Positions 47,035 to 57,679 of a stretch of 64,000 nucleotides of DNA are shown here, piece by piece. Each line of letters starts with the position of its first letter. The first letter of the stretch is position 1. A program made the position numbers and the translations under genes. Source of the stretch: Rhizobium sp. WYJ-E13 (GTDB lineage Bacteria > Pseudomonadota > Alphaproteobacteria > Rhizobiales > Rhizobiaceae); the NCBI RefSeq assembly GCF_018987265.1, contig NZ_CP076853.1:1116001-1180000 (forward strand), given 5' to 3'. The notes below the pieces were generated by a model. The model ran no database searches. It had not been told where the DNA came from and saw nothing but the letters and a program-made list of their open reading frames with translations.

Positions 47035-48285
47035 GTGACAAGACACGATGTCGAAGGCGCCGAAGAGGCGATGCGCAGCCTTTTCCCCGCCACGCCGCTG
47101 CAGCTCAATGATCACCTTTCCGCCCGCTATGGCGCCGATATCTGGCTGAAGCGCGAGGATCTTTCGCCGGTGCGATCCTACAAGATCCGCGGCGCGTTCA
47201 ATTTCTTCCGCAAGGCGATTGCCAAGGGCGCGGGCGGCAAGACCTTCGTCTGCGCCTCCGCCGGCAATCATGCGCAGGGCTTTGCCTTCGTCTGCCGCCA
47301 TTTCGGCGTGCCGGGCGTCGTCTTCATGCCGGTCACCACGCCGCAGCAGAAGATCGACAAGACCCGCATGTTCGGCGCCGGCTTCATCACCATCGAACTC
47401 ATCGGTGATTTCTTCGACCAATGCTATCAGGCGGCGCGCGATCACGTGGAGGCGATCGGCGGCGTCATGGTGCCGCCCTTCGATCATGCTGATATCATCG
47501 AGGGGCAGGCGACGGTCGCCGCAGAAATCATGCAGCAGCTTCCCGAGGGAACGATACCGGACATGGTCGTCCTGCCGGTCGGCGGCGGCGGCCTTGCCGC
47601 CGGTATCACCGGTTTTCTCGACGGCATCATGCCGCAATCCGACTTCGTCTTTGCCGAGCCTGCCGGCGCGCCGAGCCTGCGCCGCAGCCTCGAGGCGGGG
47701 CAGATCGTGACGCTGTCGAAGGTCGACAATTTCGTCGATGGCGCAGCGGTCGCCCGCATCGGCGACCTGAATTTCGCAGCGCTGAAGAGTTTTTCGGCCG
47801 AACAGGTCAGGCTGATGCCGGAAAACGCCATCTGCGTCACCATCCAGGAGATGCTGAACGTCGAAGGCGTGGTGCTGGAACCGGCCGGAGCCCTGGCGCT
47901 GACGGCGATCGCCGCCATGGATCGCGAGGCCATCAAAGGCAAGACGATCGTTGCCATCGTCTCAGGCGGCAATTTCGATTTCGAGCGGCTGCCCGATGTC
48001 AAGGAAAGGGCCATGCGCTACGCCGGTCTGAAGAAATACTTCATCCTGCGTCTTGCCCAGCGTCCCGGCGCGTTGCGCGATTTTCTCAATCTCCTCGGAC
48101 CGCATGACGATATCGCCCGCTTCGAATATCTCAAGAAATCGGCGCGCAATTTCGGTTCGATCCTGATCGGTATCGAGACGACGGCGCCGGAGAACTTCGC
48201 GACGCTGGTCGCCAATTTCGAAAGGTCAGGCATGGGCTTCGAGGACATCACCGAAAACGAGATCGTCGCAAACCTGATCATTTGA
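47035..48285 (+). CDS. ilvA: threonine ammonia-lyase
   Basis: A PLP enzyme that turns threonine into 2-oxobutanoate, the first step to isoleucine. The catalytic Lys is in SPVRSYKIRGAFNFF, the Gly-rich PLP loop is PVGGGGLAAG, and SAGNHAQGFA is present. A C-terminal ACT-like part (RPGALRDFLNLLGPHDDIARF) points to the regulated form. There is no ATG start: GTG at 47035 (MTRHDVEGAEEAM) looks best against family N-termini; TTG at 47014 is an alternative. Neither has a strong ribosome binding site. Confidence 0.92.
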   Translation: MTRHDVEGAEEAMRSLFPATPLQLNDHLSARYGADIWLKREDLSPVRSYKIRGAFNFFRKAIAKGAGGKTFVCASAGNHAQGFAFVCRHFGVPGVVFMPVTTPQQKIDKTRMFGAGFITIELIGDFFDQCYQAARDHVEAIGGVMVPPFDHADIIEGQATVAAEIMQQLPEGTIPDMVVLPVGGGGLAAGITGFLDGIMPQSDFVFAEPAGAPSLRRSLEAGQIVTLSKVDNFVDGAAVARIGDLNFAALKSFSAEQVRLMPENAICVTIQEMLNVEGVVLEPAGALALTAIAAMDREAIKGKTIVAIVSGGNFDFERLPDVKERAMRYAGLKKYFILRLAQRPGALRDFLNLLGPHDDIARFEYLKKSARNFGSILIGIETTAPENFATLVANFERSGMGFEDITENEIVANLII

Positions 48286-48321
48286 CTTTGCGTGAACAGC
48301 ACTGCGTGCTAAAGGCGGATT

Positions 48322-48651
48322 ATGGCTTCGTTCCTTTCAAACATTCTTTCGGTCTTCTCTGGCGGTAGCAAATCCTCAAATGAGGCAGTTGCGGGTCCTT
48401 CCGGCGAGCCGCAGCTCTATGGCGATTGCACCATCTATGCGGAGCCGCAGAAGGAAGGCGGCCAGTATCGTCTTGCCGGCCATATTGAAAAGAAAGTCGG
48501 TGAGGACGTTCTCGTGCGCAAGTTCATCCGCGCCGATCTCTTTTCATCGTCCGATGATGCGATCGAATGCACGGTGCGCAAGGCGCAGCAGATTATCGAC
48601 CAGCACGGCCCCTCTCTTTTCAGTGATGGCGAGAAGCTTCGGCAGGTCTGA
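48322..48651 (+). CDS. HlyU-like family protein
   Basis: A 109-residue soluble protein. It has the HlyU-type pattern: a Ser/Gly-rich N-terminal part (LSNILSVFSGGSKSSN), then YGDCTIYAEPQKEGGQYRLA and GHIEKKVGEDVLVRKFIRAD, and CTVRKAQQIIDQHG. HlyU was named as a haemolysin activator in Vibrio, but this branch is not shown to be a regulator. It follows ilvA by 36 bases and may be cotranscribed. Confidence 0.82.
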   Translation: MASFLSNILSVFSGGSKSSNEAVAGPSGEPQLYGDCTIYAEPQKEGGQYRLAGHIEKKVGEDVLVRKFIRADLFSSSDDAIECTVRKAQQIIDQHGPSLFSDGEKLRQV

Positions 48652-48775
48652 GGGCGCGAGCCGGGCAAGCCTTGTCCGAGCTGACATTTACCGTTGTTTT
48701 TCAAAACTATGACAGCATTTCCGTGGCGGAAGCTGCTGGTTTGCTCACCTAATCTTAAAGGATTATGGCGAAGGT

Positions 48776-48811
48776 GGCGCCTGCAGGTTTTGCAGGGCGC
48801 CGTTTGTGTTT
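48776..48811 (+). terminator. terminator-like hairpin after the HlyU-like gene
   Basis: GGCGCC and GGCGCC pair around inner TGCA/TGCA with a short loop and one bulge, followed by GTTTGTGTTT. It lies in the gap before the diguanylate cyclase gene. Confidence 0.6.
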
Positions 48812-48894
48812 GAGCTTTCCGGACGATTGACCAGAAGATCCGCCGCGGTGGCTGTGGCTCGCTCGTGCGCTCCTGTTGTCGGCGGAGGGCTGTG

Positions 48895-50163
48895 ATGGAG
48901 CTCCTAAACACTGCGCTCTTCATCGTCGAAGCCGTCGGCTATTTCGTGCTGATGGTCAGTCTCCTGCATTTTCGCCAGCGCCTCGGATTGGGCGTCTTCC
49001 TGACTGCGCTCGGCGTCATGCATTTCATGGAGACCTACCTTGCTGCGGTCTTCTATGTTTCCCTGCCGTTCGGGAACGTATCGCCGGGGTCTTCGATCTT
49101 CTTTTCCGGCAAGCTGATGATGATTCTCATGCTCTACCTGCAGGAGGATGCGGCGACCGTCCGCCAGCCGATCTATGGTCTGTTTCTCGGCAATCTCCTG
49201 ACCGTCGCCATTGCCTGGGTGATGCAGCTTCATCAGCCGCTGGATCTGTCGCCCGGCCATCCGGCAGACGTTAATTTCTTGAAGGAAATGGGATGGCTGA
49301 TGGTGTGGGGCACGGCAATCCTCTACCTCGACTCGCTCGGCATCATCCTGCTCTACGAGAAGCTTAGCGATTTCATGCGCCGCCGCGTCGTGCTGCGCTT
49401 CATGATCGCGGGCCTTGTGCTTCTGACATTTGACCAGATCCTCTTCTTCAGCGGCCTGCATTATTTCATGGGCGTGCCGATGACGGCCTTCTGGGCTGGA
49501 TGGAAAGCCAAGATGCTGGCCGTCTGCCTCTATTCACTGATGTTCGCCGTCTATGAATTCCGTATCCGCAGAGCCGGTATTGCCGCCTCGGCCCGCTCGA
49601 TCAGCGACCTCTTCGGGGATCTGACATTCCGCGAGCGCTATAACGATCTACTGGAGCGCACCGGCCGCGACATGCTGACCGGCGTCTATGACCGCAGCCG
49701 CATGGAACTGGAGGCGCCGCTGATGGTGCGCGAAGCGCTGCGGCAGGGCCAGTACGCGACCGTTCTCATCATCGATGCCGACCATTTCAAGGACGTCAAT
49801 GACGGCTTCGGCCATCTGCAGGGCGACGAGGTTCTGAAGGCCATTGCCTCGAGGCTCGGAACGACGCTGCGCTCCAGCGACCGTATCTTCCGCTTCGGCG
49901 GCGAAGAGTTTGTCGCCGTTTGTCCAGGCACAAGCCATGAGGAAGGCTTGCTGCTCGCCGAGCGCCTGCGCTGGACGATCGTGACCAGTGTGACGACGCC
50001 CGATGATGCGTCGGTATCGGTGAGCATAGGGGCTGCAACCGCCGACGAAGATGGTACCAGTTTCACGACCGTGCTTTCGGCGGCAGACAGCCGCCTCTAC
50101 GAGGCAAAGAAAAGCGGCCGCAACTGTGTCGTCGGCCGCTCCGGTGTCGTGAAAGTCAGCTAG
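48895..50163 (+). CDS. membrane diguanylate cyclase
   Basis: Makes cyclic di-GMP. The 422-residue product from 48895 (MELLNTALFIVEAVG) has six or seven hydrophobic segments in residues 1-225, then a GGDEF domain from about 260 with the active-site GGEEF in RIFRFGGEEFVAV. RSSD five residues before it is an intact inhibitory I-site (RxxD). The C-terminal AADSRLYEAKKSGRN is typical. GGAGGGCTGTG precedes the ATG. No EAL domain is present; the signal is unknown. Confidence 0.94.
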   Translation: MELLNTALFIVEAVGYFVLMVSLLHFRQRLGLGVFLTALGVMHFMETYLAAVFYVSLPFGNVSPGSSIFFSGKLMMILMLYLQEDAATVRQPIYGLFLGNLLTVAIAWVMQLHQPLDLSPGHPADVNFLKEMGWLMVWGTAILYLDSLGIILLYEKLSDFMRRRVVLRFMIAGLVLLTFDQILFFSGLHYFMGVPMTAFWAGWKAKMLAVCLYSLMFAVYEFRIRRAGIAASARSISDLFGDLTFRERYNDLLERTGRDMLTGVYDRSRMELEAPLMVREALRQGQYATVLIIDADHFKDVNDGFGHLQGDEVLKAIASRLGTTLRSSDRIFRFGGEEFVAVCPGTSHEEGLLLAERLRWTIVTSVTTPDDASVSVSIGAATADEDGTSFTTVLSAADSRLYEAKKSGRNCVVGRSGVVKVS

Positions 50164-50174
50164 CTTCCGCCCGC

Positions 50175-50951
50175 TCAGGCGGCGCGGAAAATCTTGGCGC
50201 CGGAGGGAGCGCTCGTCATCCCGCCGTCGACGGTGATCTCGATCCCGGTGACATTGCTGGAATCGCTGGAGGCGAGATAGAGCGCGGCCTTTGCAATCTC
50301 ATCTGCTTCGCTCATGCGGCCAAGCGCGCTCATGTTCCCGAGCTTTTCTTCGAGTGCCGACATTGCATCTTCGGTCTGCGCATAGGGCGACCAGATCGGT
50401 GTGCGCGTGCCGCCCGGCGTTACCTGATTGACGCGGATACCGCGGGGCGCAAGTTCGGAGGCAAGGTTGCGCGTCATGGAGCGCACTGCACCCTTGGTGG
50501 CGGCATAGGCCGACCAGCCTGGTGCGCCGAGAACGGCATGGACCGAGCCGTTGAGGATGACAGAAGCGCCATCATTCAGATGCGGAAGCGCCGACTGGAC
50601 CGTGAAGAAAACTGAGGTGAGGTTGGTGCTGATGATCTTTTCGAACTGTTCCAGCGAGGTCTGGCCGAGCGGCGTTGCGCCGCCGATGCCGGCGTTGGCA
50701 AAGACGATATCGAACTTGCCGACGGCAGAAGCTGCCTCGGCGAAGACCTTCTCCGCCGCCGCAACGTCTGTGAGATCGATCTTCAGCGTCAGCACGTCGC
50801 CGCCAAGTGCTTTCTTGGCCGCTGCGAGTGTTTCCGGGTTGCGGCCGGTGATGATGACCCTCGCGCCTTCGGCAACGAAAACCTTGGCAGTGGCAAGCCC
50901 GATACCGCTATTGCCGCCGGTAATGAGCGCGATCTTGTTCTTGAGACGCAT
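50175..50951 (-). CDS. short-chain dehydrogenase/reductase
   Basis: A 258-residue classical SDR. The cofactor motif is LITGGNSGIGLATAKVF, NAG is in FANAGIGG, and the catalytic Ser-Tyr-Lys appears in NGSVHAVLGAPGW and SAYAATKGAVRSM. The C-terminal VTGIEITVDGGMTSA is the family end. The ATG at 50951 is chosen because the longer frame lies in the operator region. It is divergent from a TetR gene with two palindromes between them. Confidence 0.93.
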   Translation of the reverse strand: MRLKNKIALITGGNSGIGLATAKVFVAEGARVIITGRNPETLAAAKKALGGDVLTLKIDLTDVAAAEKVFAEAASAVGKFDIVFANAGIGGATPLGQTSLEQFEKIISTNLTSVFFTVQSALPHLNDGASVILNGSVHAVLGAPGWSAYAATKGAVRSMTRNLASELAPRGIRVNQVTPGGTRTPIWSPYAQTEDAMSALEEKLGNMSALGRMSEADEIAKAALYLASSDSSNVTGIEITVDGGMTSAPSGAKIFRAA

Positions 50952-50982
50952 GGAGTGGCTCCTATTGGAAAATGACTCGATC

Positions 50983-51023
50983 TGGATTATGATCGGTATC
51001 CACAAGGATTATGGCTGTAATCC
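50983..51023. promoter_or_regulatory. paired TetR-type operators
   Basis: An imperfect palindrome with TGGAT/ATCCA ends at 50983-51002 and a better one, GGATTATGGCTGTAATCC, at 51006-51023 share the half-site GGATTA. Their centres are 22 bases apart, two turns of DNA. They lie between the divergent SDR and tetR genes. Confidence 0.7.
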
Positions 51024-51057
51024 ACATGAGTCAAGTCCGCATATCGGGAGATTTTCG

Positions 51058-51633
51058 ATGGGTCATTCGCAATTGGAAAAGCAGAAGACGCACGACAGGA
51101 TCGTCGAGATCGCTTCCAAGCGTCTGCGAGAGAAAGGACTGGAAGGGCTCGGCGTGGCCGATCTGATGAAGGAGGCGGGGCTGACTGTTGGCGGCTTCTA
51201 CAAGCATTTTGCCTCGCGCGACGAGATGGTGGCCGAAGCCATGAAACTGGCTTTCGGCTCCTGGGAAGCGAAGGTGCGTTCGGAGGGCAGGGTACCGGCA
51301 GATATTACGATGGCGGAATATTCCGCTAGTTATCTGAGCCCGCATCATCGCGAGGACGTGAGCGGCGGTTGCCCCTTTGCGGCTCTGACGGCCGACCTTG
51401 CCCGTAGCGGCGAGAAATGCCGTTCGCTTGCGACCGATCAGTTGAAGGCGAATCTGGGAAATATGGCCGGACGCGTGGCAGCGGCCGATCAGGCGCAGGC
51501 ACGTCGCAAGGCGATTATTCTCTCCAGCCTGATGACGGGTGCCGTCGGCCTCGCACGCATTGTCGATGACGAAGAGCTCTCCAACGAAATCCTGGAGACG
51601 GTCCGCTCCTTCGCCGACTTCGCGGGAAAATGA
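51058..51633 (+). CDS. TetR family transcriptional regulator
   Basis: A 191-residue regulator with an N-terminal HTH: RIVEIASKRLREKGLEGLGV followed by DLMKEAGLTVGGFYKHFASR, the recognition helix being LTVGGFYKHF. The ligand domain has a Cys in GGCPFAALTADLARSG, a pattern often seen in regulators of reactive-electrophile or drug genes. The ATG at 51058 has GGGAGATTTTC upstream. It probably represses the divergent SDR gene and itself. Confidence 0.93.
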   Translation: MGHSQLEKQKTHDRIVEIASKRLREKGLEGLGVADLMKEAGLTVGGFYKHFASRDEMVAEAMKLAFGSWEAKVRSEGRVPADITMAEYSASYLSPHHREDVSGGCPFAALTADLARSGEKCRSLATDQLKANLGNMAGRVAAADQAQARRKAIILSSLMTGAVGLARIVDDEELSNEILETVRSFADFAGK

Positions 51634-51634
51634 A

Positions 51635-51657
51635 AGGGCCGGCATCGCGCCGGCCCT
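51635..51657. terminator. bidirectional terminator between tetR and the azoreductase
   Basis: AGGGCCGGC and GCCGGCCCT form a perfect 9-bp stem with a 5-base loop between two convergent genes. T-rich tails are weak on both sides. Confidence 0.65.
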
Positions 51658-51684
51658 ATCGAGTGTAACTTCTTAATTCACGGA

Positions 51685-52299
51685 TTAGGCAGCAAGCGCG
51701 AGCTCTTCGACGCGCGACTTGGCAGCGCCGATGGCCTTCTCCGCTGCTTCCGGGCCGAAGGCGAGACCTTCGACATAGATGGTTTCTATATCGGTGATGC
51801 CGAGGAAGCCGAGAACCGACTTCAGGTACGGAACGGCGTGGTTCATGCCCGCAGCCGGACCCTGAGAGTAGACGCCGCCGGAGGCGAGAACGACATAGAC
51901 CTTCTTGCCGGTGGCGAGGCCGACCGGGCCGCTTTCGGTGTACTTGAACGTAAGGCCTGCGCGGGCGACGTTATCGATCCAGGTTTTCAGCGACGAATAG
52001 ATGTTGAAATTGATGAGGCCGGTGCCGATGACGATGCTGTCGGCGGCAAGAAGCTCGTTGACCAACTCGTCAGAAGTCTTCACGGCGGCAGATTCCTCAG
52101 CTGTGCGGGTTTCCGGCGGCTTGCGGATGGCGGCGGTGAACAGATCATCGATATGCGGCAGCGGATTTGCGGCGAGATCGCGACGAACGACGACGCTGCC
52201 CGGGTTCTGGCTCTTGAGCTTATCAGCCAGCTCGACCGCGATCGAGGTGGATAGAGATTCCGAACGCGGGCTGGACGTCAGAAGAAGAATGGAAGACAT
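51685..52299 (-). CDS. azoR: FMN-dependent NADH-azoreductase family protein
   Basis: A 204-residue flavodoxin-fold quinone/azo reductase. It has LLLTSSPRSESLSTSIA at the FMN phosphate loop, LINFNIYSSLKTWIDNVARAG for flavin stacking, and VVLASGGVYSQGP. The ATG at 52299 (MSSILLLTSSP) is chosen over a longer frame that covers the operator. It likely protects against quinones. It is divergent from a LysR regulator gene. Confidence 0.92.
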   Translation of the reverse strand: MSSILLLTSSPRSESLSTSIAVELADKLKSQNPGSVVVRRDLAANPLPHIDDLFTAAIRKPPETRTAEESAAVKTSDELVNELLAADSIVIGTGLINFNIYSSLKTWIDNVARAGLTFKYTESGPVGLATGKKVYVVLASGGVYSQGPAAGMNHAVPYLKSVLGFLGITDIETIYVEGLAFGPEAAEKAIGAAKSRVEELALAA

Positions 52300-52408
52300 G
52301 GTTGAATTTCCTCTCGAATTGGGTTTCAGCGGCCGGTTGGGAGCGGCAAACCGCTGTGTTCGAGAGAAGAAATAAGGCTGGCCCGCTATCGAAAAAACTG
52401 GGATAATG

Positions 52409-52425
52409 TCGATCAAAATTATCGA
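52409..52425. promoter_or_regulatory. LysR-type operator candidate
   Basis: TCGAT-N7-ATCGA is a 17-base inverted repeat with T and A at the ends of the T-N11-A type core. It lies 16 bases before the lysR ATG in the gap to the azoreductase gene. A third TATCGA is at 52387-52392. Confidence 0.5.
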
Positions 52426-52440
52426 TGGATTGGATGGAAG

Positions 52441-53409
52441 ATGCTTCCGAACCCGACACTGGATCAATTACAGGTTTTCCTGACGGTCGCCGAAACCGGC
52501 AGCTTCTCGGCAGCCTCGCGCGTGCTGAACCGCGCGCAGTCGGTGATCAGCTATACGATCGCCAATCTGGAAGCCCAGCTCGAAGTGCCGCTCTTCGAGC
52601 GTTCCGGCGCCCGCCAACCGAAACTGACGGATGCCGGCAAGGCGATGCTGGAAGACGCCCGCCGGCTGATGGCCGACCTCGAGGTCATGCGCGCTCGCGT
52701 GAAAAGCATCAAGCAGGGGCTGGAGGCGGAGCTTTCTCTGGCAATCAGTGTCATGGTGCCTGCCGATGCCGTCATGATGGTGCTGCGCGAGTTCCGCGAA
52801 AAATTCCCGGGTGTAGCCCTCAATCTCAATGTCGGCGAGCTCGGCATGGTCATGGACATGGTGATGAGCGACAAGGCCGGTATTGGGATTGGCGGGGCGC
52901 TTGTGAGGCAGGACGATTCGCTTGTAGCCGAAAAGATCGGCTACTCGTTCATGGTTCCCGTGGTCGCACCCGATCATCCGCTGGCGAGCATTGGTCGTCC
53001 GCTGACACTGGTTGATGTGCGCGAAGAGATCCAGCTTGTGGTTTCCGATGCCTCCGGCTTGACCAAGGGGCGGGACTTCAACGTCCTGTCTTACAGGACA
53101 TGGCGTGTCAGCGACATTGCGACCAAGCACCAGCTCATCAAGGGTGGTCTCGGCTGGGGTGGCCTGCCGGTTTCGGTCGTCGGAGAGGACATCATGAAGG
53201 GCAATCTGGTCGCCATCAAGCTGGAGGCTTACGAGCAGGGCGAATACCCGATCTACGCCATGCGCAGGGCCGCCAATCCGCCAGGCCCCGCCGGGCAATG
53301 GCTGATCGAGGCCTTTCGCGGGCGGCTCTCCATGTGTCCGAGCCATGGCGAAATGATCAACATACTGGGCATTGACGGGCTGCATGCCATTCCCGAAGCT
53401 GCCGAATAG
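52441..53409 (+). CDS. LysR family transcriptional regulator
   Basis: A 322-residue LTTR. The HTH is LDQLQVFLTVAETGSFSAAS with RVLNRAQSVISYTIANLEAQ at about 28-47; the effector domain has the family positions but an unusual acidic stretch NVGELGMVMDMVMSDKAGIG. It probably controls the divergent azoreductase gene. The inducer may be a quinone or azo compound, by analogy only. Confidence 0.93.
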   Translation: MLPNPTLDQLQVFLTVAETGSFSAASRVLNRAQSVISYTIANLEAQLEVPLFERSGARQPKLTDAGKAMLEDARRLMADLEVMRARVKSIKQGLEAELSLAISVMVPADAVMMVLREFREKFPGVALNLNVGELGMVMDMVMSDKAGIGIGGALVRQDDSLVAEKIGYSFMVPVVAPDHPLASIGRPLTLVDVREEIQLVVSDASGLTKGRDFNVLSYRTWRVSDIATKHQLIKGGLGWGGLPVSVVGEDIMKGNLVAIKLEAYEQGEYPIYAMRRAANPPGPAGQWLIEAFRGRLSMCPSHGEMINILGIDGLHAIPEAAE

Positions 53410-53597
53410 CCGCACGGTTGACGGGTTTCCGGCCTTTGCTATAACGGCGTCACGGTCTGCAGTTCACCGAGGCGTCGCCGTCCCGCAAGGGAAGCTAAAC
53501 CTGCTCCAGAGAGATTATCAGCACTTGTCCTGTGCCGAAGTCGAAAGCCGGCGACCACCGACACCTTTTCGAGGGAACGGCGCGTTGAGGATAAGAC

Positions 53598-54155
53598 GTG
53601 ACCAAATCTATCTTTCCAATGGAAATCGCCGATCTTTCGGCTTTCGCCAAATCTCTCCGCACGCAGATCGAAGCGCTCGCTGACAAGCCGAGCCATGTCG
53701 AGATGCTCAATCTACTGACCCGCGCGGCGGGTTATCGTAACTACCAGCATTTCCGCAGCGTGGCGCAGTCTGCGGCGGTCCTGAAGGACTGGAGCCTGAA
53801 GCTGGATCCCGAGCCTTTGCCGAACGAAGACCGCGTGCTGAAGGCGTCGCGCCATTTCGATGGCAATGGCCGACTGATCCGCTGGCCGGGCAGGAGAGGG
53901 CTGCAGGAACTTTGCTTGTGGTTCCTGTGGTCGAAAATACCGGCGGATACGGAACTGACGGAGCGTGAAATCAGCGATTTGCTGAGCCGCTTGCATCTCT
54001 TCGGCGATGCGGCACTGCTGCGCCGCGAGCTTTTCGATTTCGGGCTTGTCCACCGCACCCGGGATGGCAGGCAATATCGCAGGATCGAAAGGAAGCCGCC
54101 GGTTGAACTCGGCATGCTTCGTCGTTGCATCGAAGCTGAGGCAGAAATTGCTTGA
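53598..54155 (+). CDS. DUF2087 domain protein
   Basis: A 185-residue soluble protein. The C-terminal half is DUF2087: FDGNGRLIRWPGRRGLQEL, then LTEREISDLLSRLHLFGDAA and LLRRELFDFGLVHRTRDGRQ. The N-terminal part (SAFAKSLRTQIEALADKPSH and RAAGYRNYQHFRSVAQS) is an added helical domain seen in some members. The DUF2087 fold resembles a small nucleic-acid-binding wing; function unproven. A strong terminator follows. Confidence 0.82.
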   Translation: MTKSIFPMEIADLSAFAKSLRTQIEALADKPSHVEMLNLLTRAAGYRNYQHFRSVAQSAAVLKDWSLKLDPEPLPNEDRVLKASRHFDGNGRLIRWPGRRGLQELCLWFLWSKIPADTELTEREISDLLSRLHLFGDAALLRRELFDFGLVHRTRDGRQYRRIERKPPVELGMLRRCIEAEAEIA

Positions 54156-54160
54156 ACGAA

Positions 54161-54189
54161 AAGGGCGCGGTTGAAGAAACCGCGCCCTT
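54161..54189. terminator. bidirectional terminator between DUF2087 and cpdB genes
   Basis: AAGGGCGCGGTT and AACCGCGCCCTT form a perfect 12-bp stem with a 5-base loop. On the minus strand it ends the cpdB-like transcript; on the + strand the tail is GCGGCTTT. Confidence 0.75.
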
Positions 54190-54195
54190 GCGGCT

Positions 54196-56184
<1,989 letters not shown>

Positions 56185-56310
56185 GGCAACTCCTTTTGAC
56201 ATCATACATCACCCGGTTCGCTGAACTTAGGATGATTGGCGAAGGAGTACATCGCGAAAATGACAGAAGGGCAACAACGATGCCGCAAAGGCGGCATCGT
56301 TTTGAAAAGC

Positions 56311-56640
56311 TTAGCGAACGCGCGGCACGTCGCGATGGAAGAAGCGGAAATAGGAGGCAATGAGCGCACGCGCATTGGAATTCACGTCGAACTGGATGCC
56401 GACGCGGCCGTTGTGTTTCCAGCGGATGACGCCGTCGAGCAGGCCGAGATCCTCTGCTTCGATCCGCACTTTGCTGCCGGAGGCTGCATGGAGCGGCGCC
56501 TTGACCTCGAGCGCTGCACCCGTGGCGGAAAGATCGAGGATGCGGGCATCCACCTGGCTGTTCATATAGCGGATCTTGCCGAAGACGCGGCAGTTCTTCC
56601 GGTCAGCCTTCCGCGCAGTTATCTTGAGATTACGTGTCAT
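56311..56640 (-). CDS. PilZ domain protein
   Basis: A 109-residue c-di-GMP receptor candidate. The binding motifs are RKNCR (RxxxR) near residue 14 and DLSATGAAL (D/NxSxxG) near residue 36; the beta-barrel end has VRIEAEDLGLLDGVIRWKHN. The ATG at 56640 is preferred to 56652 because GGGGACAAGC precedes it. It stands alone; a diguanylate cyclase lies 6 kb away, but no direct link is shown. Confidence 0.9.
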   Translation of the reverse strand: MTRNLKITARKADRKNCRVFGKIRYMNSQVDARILDLSATGAALEVKAPLHAASGSKVRIEAEDLGLLDGVIRWKHNGRVGIQFDVNSNARALIASYFRFFHRDVPRVR

Positions 56641-56727
56641 GCTTGTCCCCATGAAGAATTCGGGAAAAGCATAGGCCCGGAAAATTGAAATGCCTTTAGG
56701 CGCTTGTCTAAAATTGCGCCGAAAGTC

Positions 56728-57609
56728 TCAATTCTGCACGGTCGCCCGCCGCGCCACGACATGTTCGCGCCAGACCGTGAAGATACCCGCCGCGACCACG
56801 ATGAGCGAGCCGAAGATCATGTTCAGCGTCAGCGTTTCCCCGTAGATGAGCACCCCGAGGATGGAGGCATAGACGAGTTGGATATAGGTGAGCGGCTGGA
56901 CCGCGGCCGCATCGAGAGCGTCATAGGCGCGGATCAGGAAATAATGGCTCGACGTGCCGGTCAGGCAAACCGCAAGCATCCACATCCAGTCCCATCCATG
57001 GACCGGCGTCCAGTAAAAAGGCCCGGCAAGCGTCATGACGGCGGCCCCGACGACACCCGTGTAGAAGAAGCTCGTCATCGCCGAATCCTGCCGGCTCACA
57101 TAACGCGTGGCGATCACGTAAAGCGCGAAGTTGAAGCATGAAACGACCGCGAGAAGCAGATTCACATCGAAAAATCCGCCTTCCGGCTTAAGGATCAGCA
57201 GCACGCCGAGAAGCCCGACACCGATCGCGGTCCAGCGGCGCCAGCCGACCTTCTCGCCGAGAAGCGGAATGGCAAGCAGTGCGACGATGATCGGGGTAGC
57301 GGCAAAGATCGCCTGCGAATGCGCAAGGCCGATCAGCGCAAAGCAGGTGATTGCCAGCACCACTTGCGTGGCAAGCAGAACACCGCGCGAAAACTGAAGA
57401 AAGGGATGTTTCGTGCGGGCGGTGGCAGCGATGCCGCCGCGCATCCTTGCAGCCAGAACCACGGTGAACAGACCGAAAGCCCAATAGCGCACCATTGTCA
57501 CGAAGATGGGTGAATAGGTTGAACCAAGATGCTTCGAGATTGCGTCCTGCGCCGAAAAGATGGTGAGCGCGAGAAGCAGGAAGATATAGCCGTGGGTCTT
57601 GGATTTCAT
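56728..57609 (-). CDS. EamA/DMT-family transporter
   Basis: A 293-residue inner-membrane protein with ten hydrophobic segments in two EamA repeats (roughly residues 8-140 and 150-285). It has IAVTRYVSR-like and GEKVGWRRWTAIGVGLLGVL features of the drug/metabolite transporter family. The cargo cannot be told from the sequence. It has no operon partner; the Lrp-type gene is 70 bases upstream on the same strand. Confidence 0.88.
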   Translation of the reverse strand: MKSKTHGYIFLLLALTIFSAQDAISKHLGSTYSPIFVTMVRYWAFGLFTVVLAARMRGGIAATARTKHPFLQFSRGVLLATQVVLAITCFALIGLAHSQAIFAATPIIVALLAIPLLGEKVGWRRWTAIGVGLLGVLLILKPEGGFFDVNLLLAVVSCFNFALYVIATRYVSRQDSAMTSFFYTGVVGAAVMTLAGPFYWTPVHGWDWMWMLAVCLTGTSSHYFLIRAYDALDAAAVQPLTYIQLVYASILGVLIYGETLTLNMIFGSLIVVAAGIFTVWREHVVARRATVQN

Positions 57610-57679
57610 GTCTTGCCGTTGAAGCGGGAGATGCCCGCAGAGCCAAGCTAGGGCAGGGTTTCAGTCGCTTTGCAAGGGC

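Noticed and set aside
50551..51057. N-terminal extension of the TetR protein to 50551
   Set aside because: It would cross the SDR gene and both operators; the HTH begins soon after the ATG at 51058, which has a ribosome binding site.
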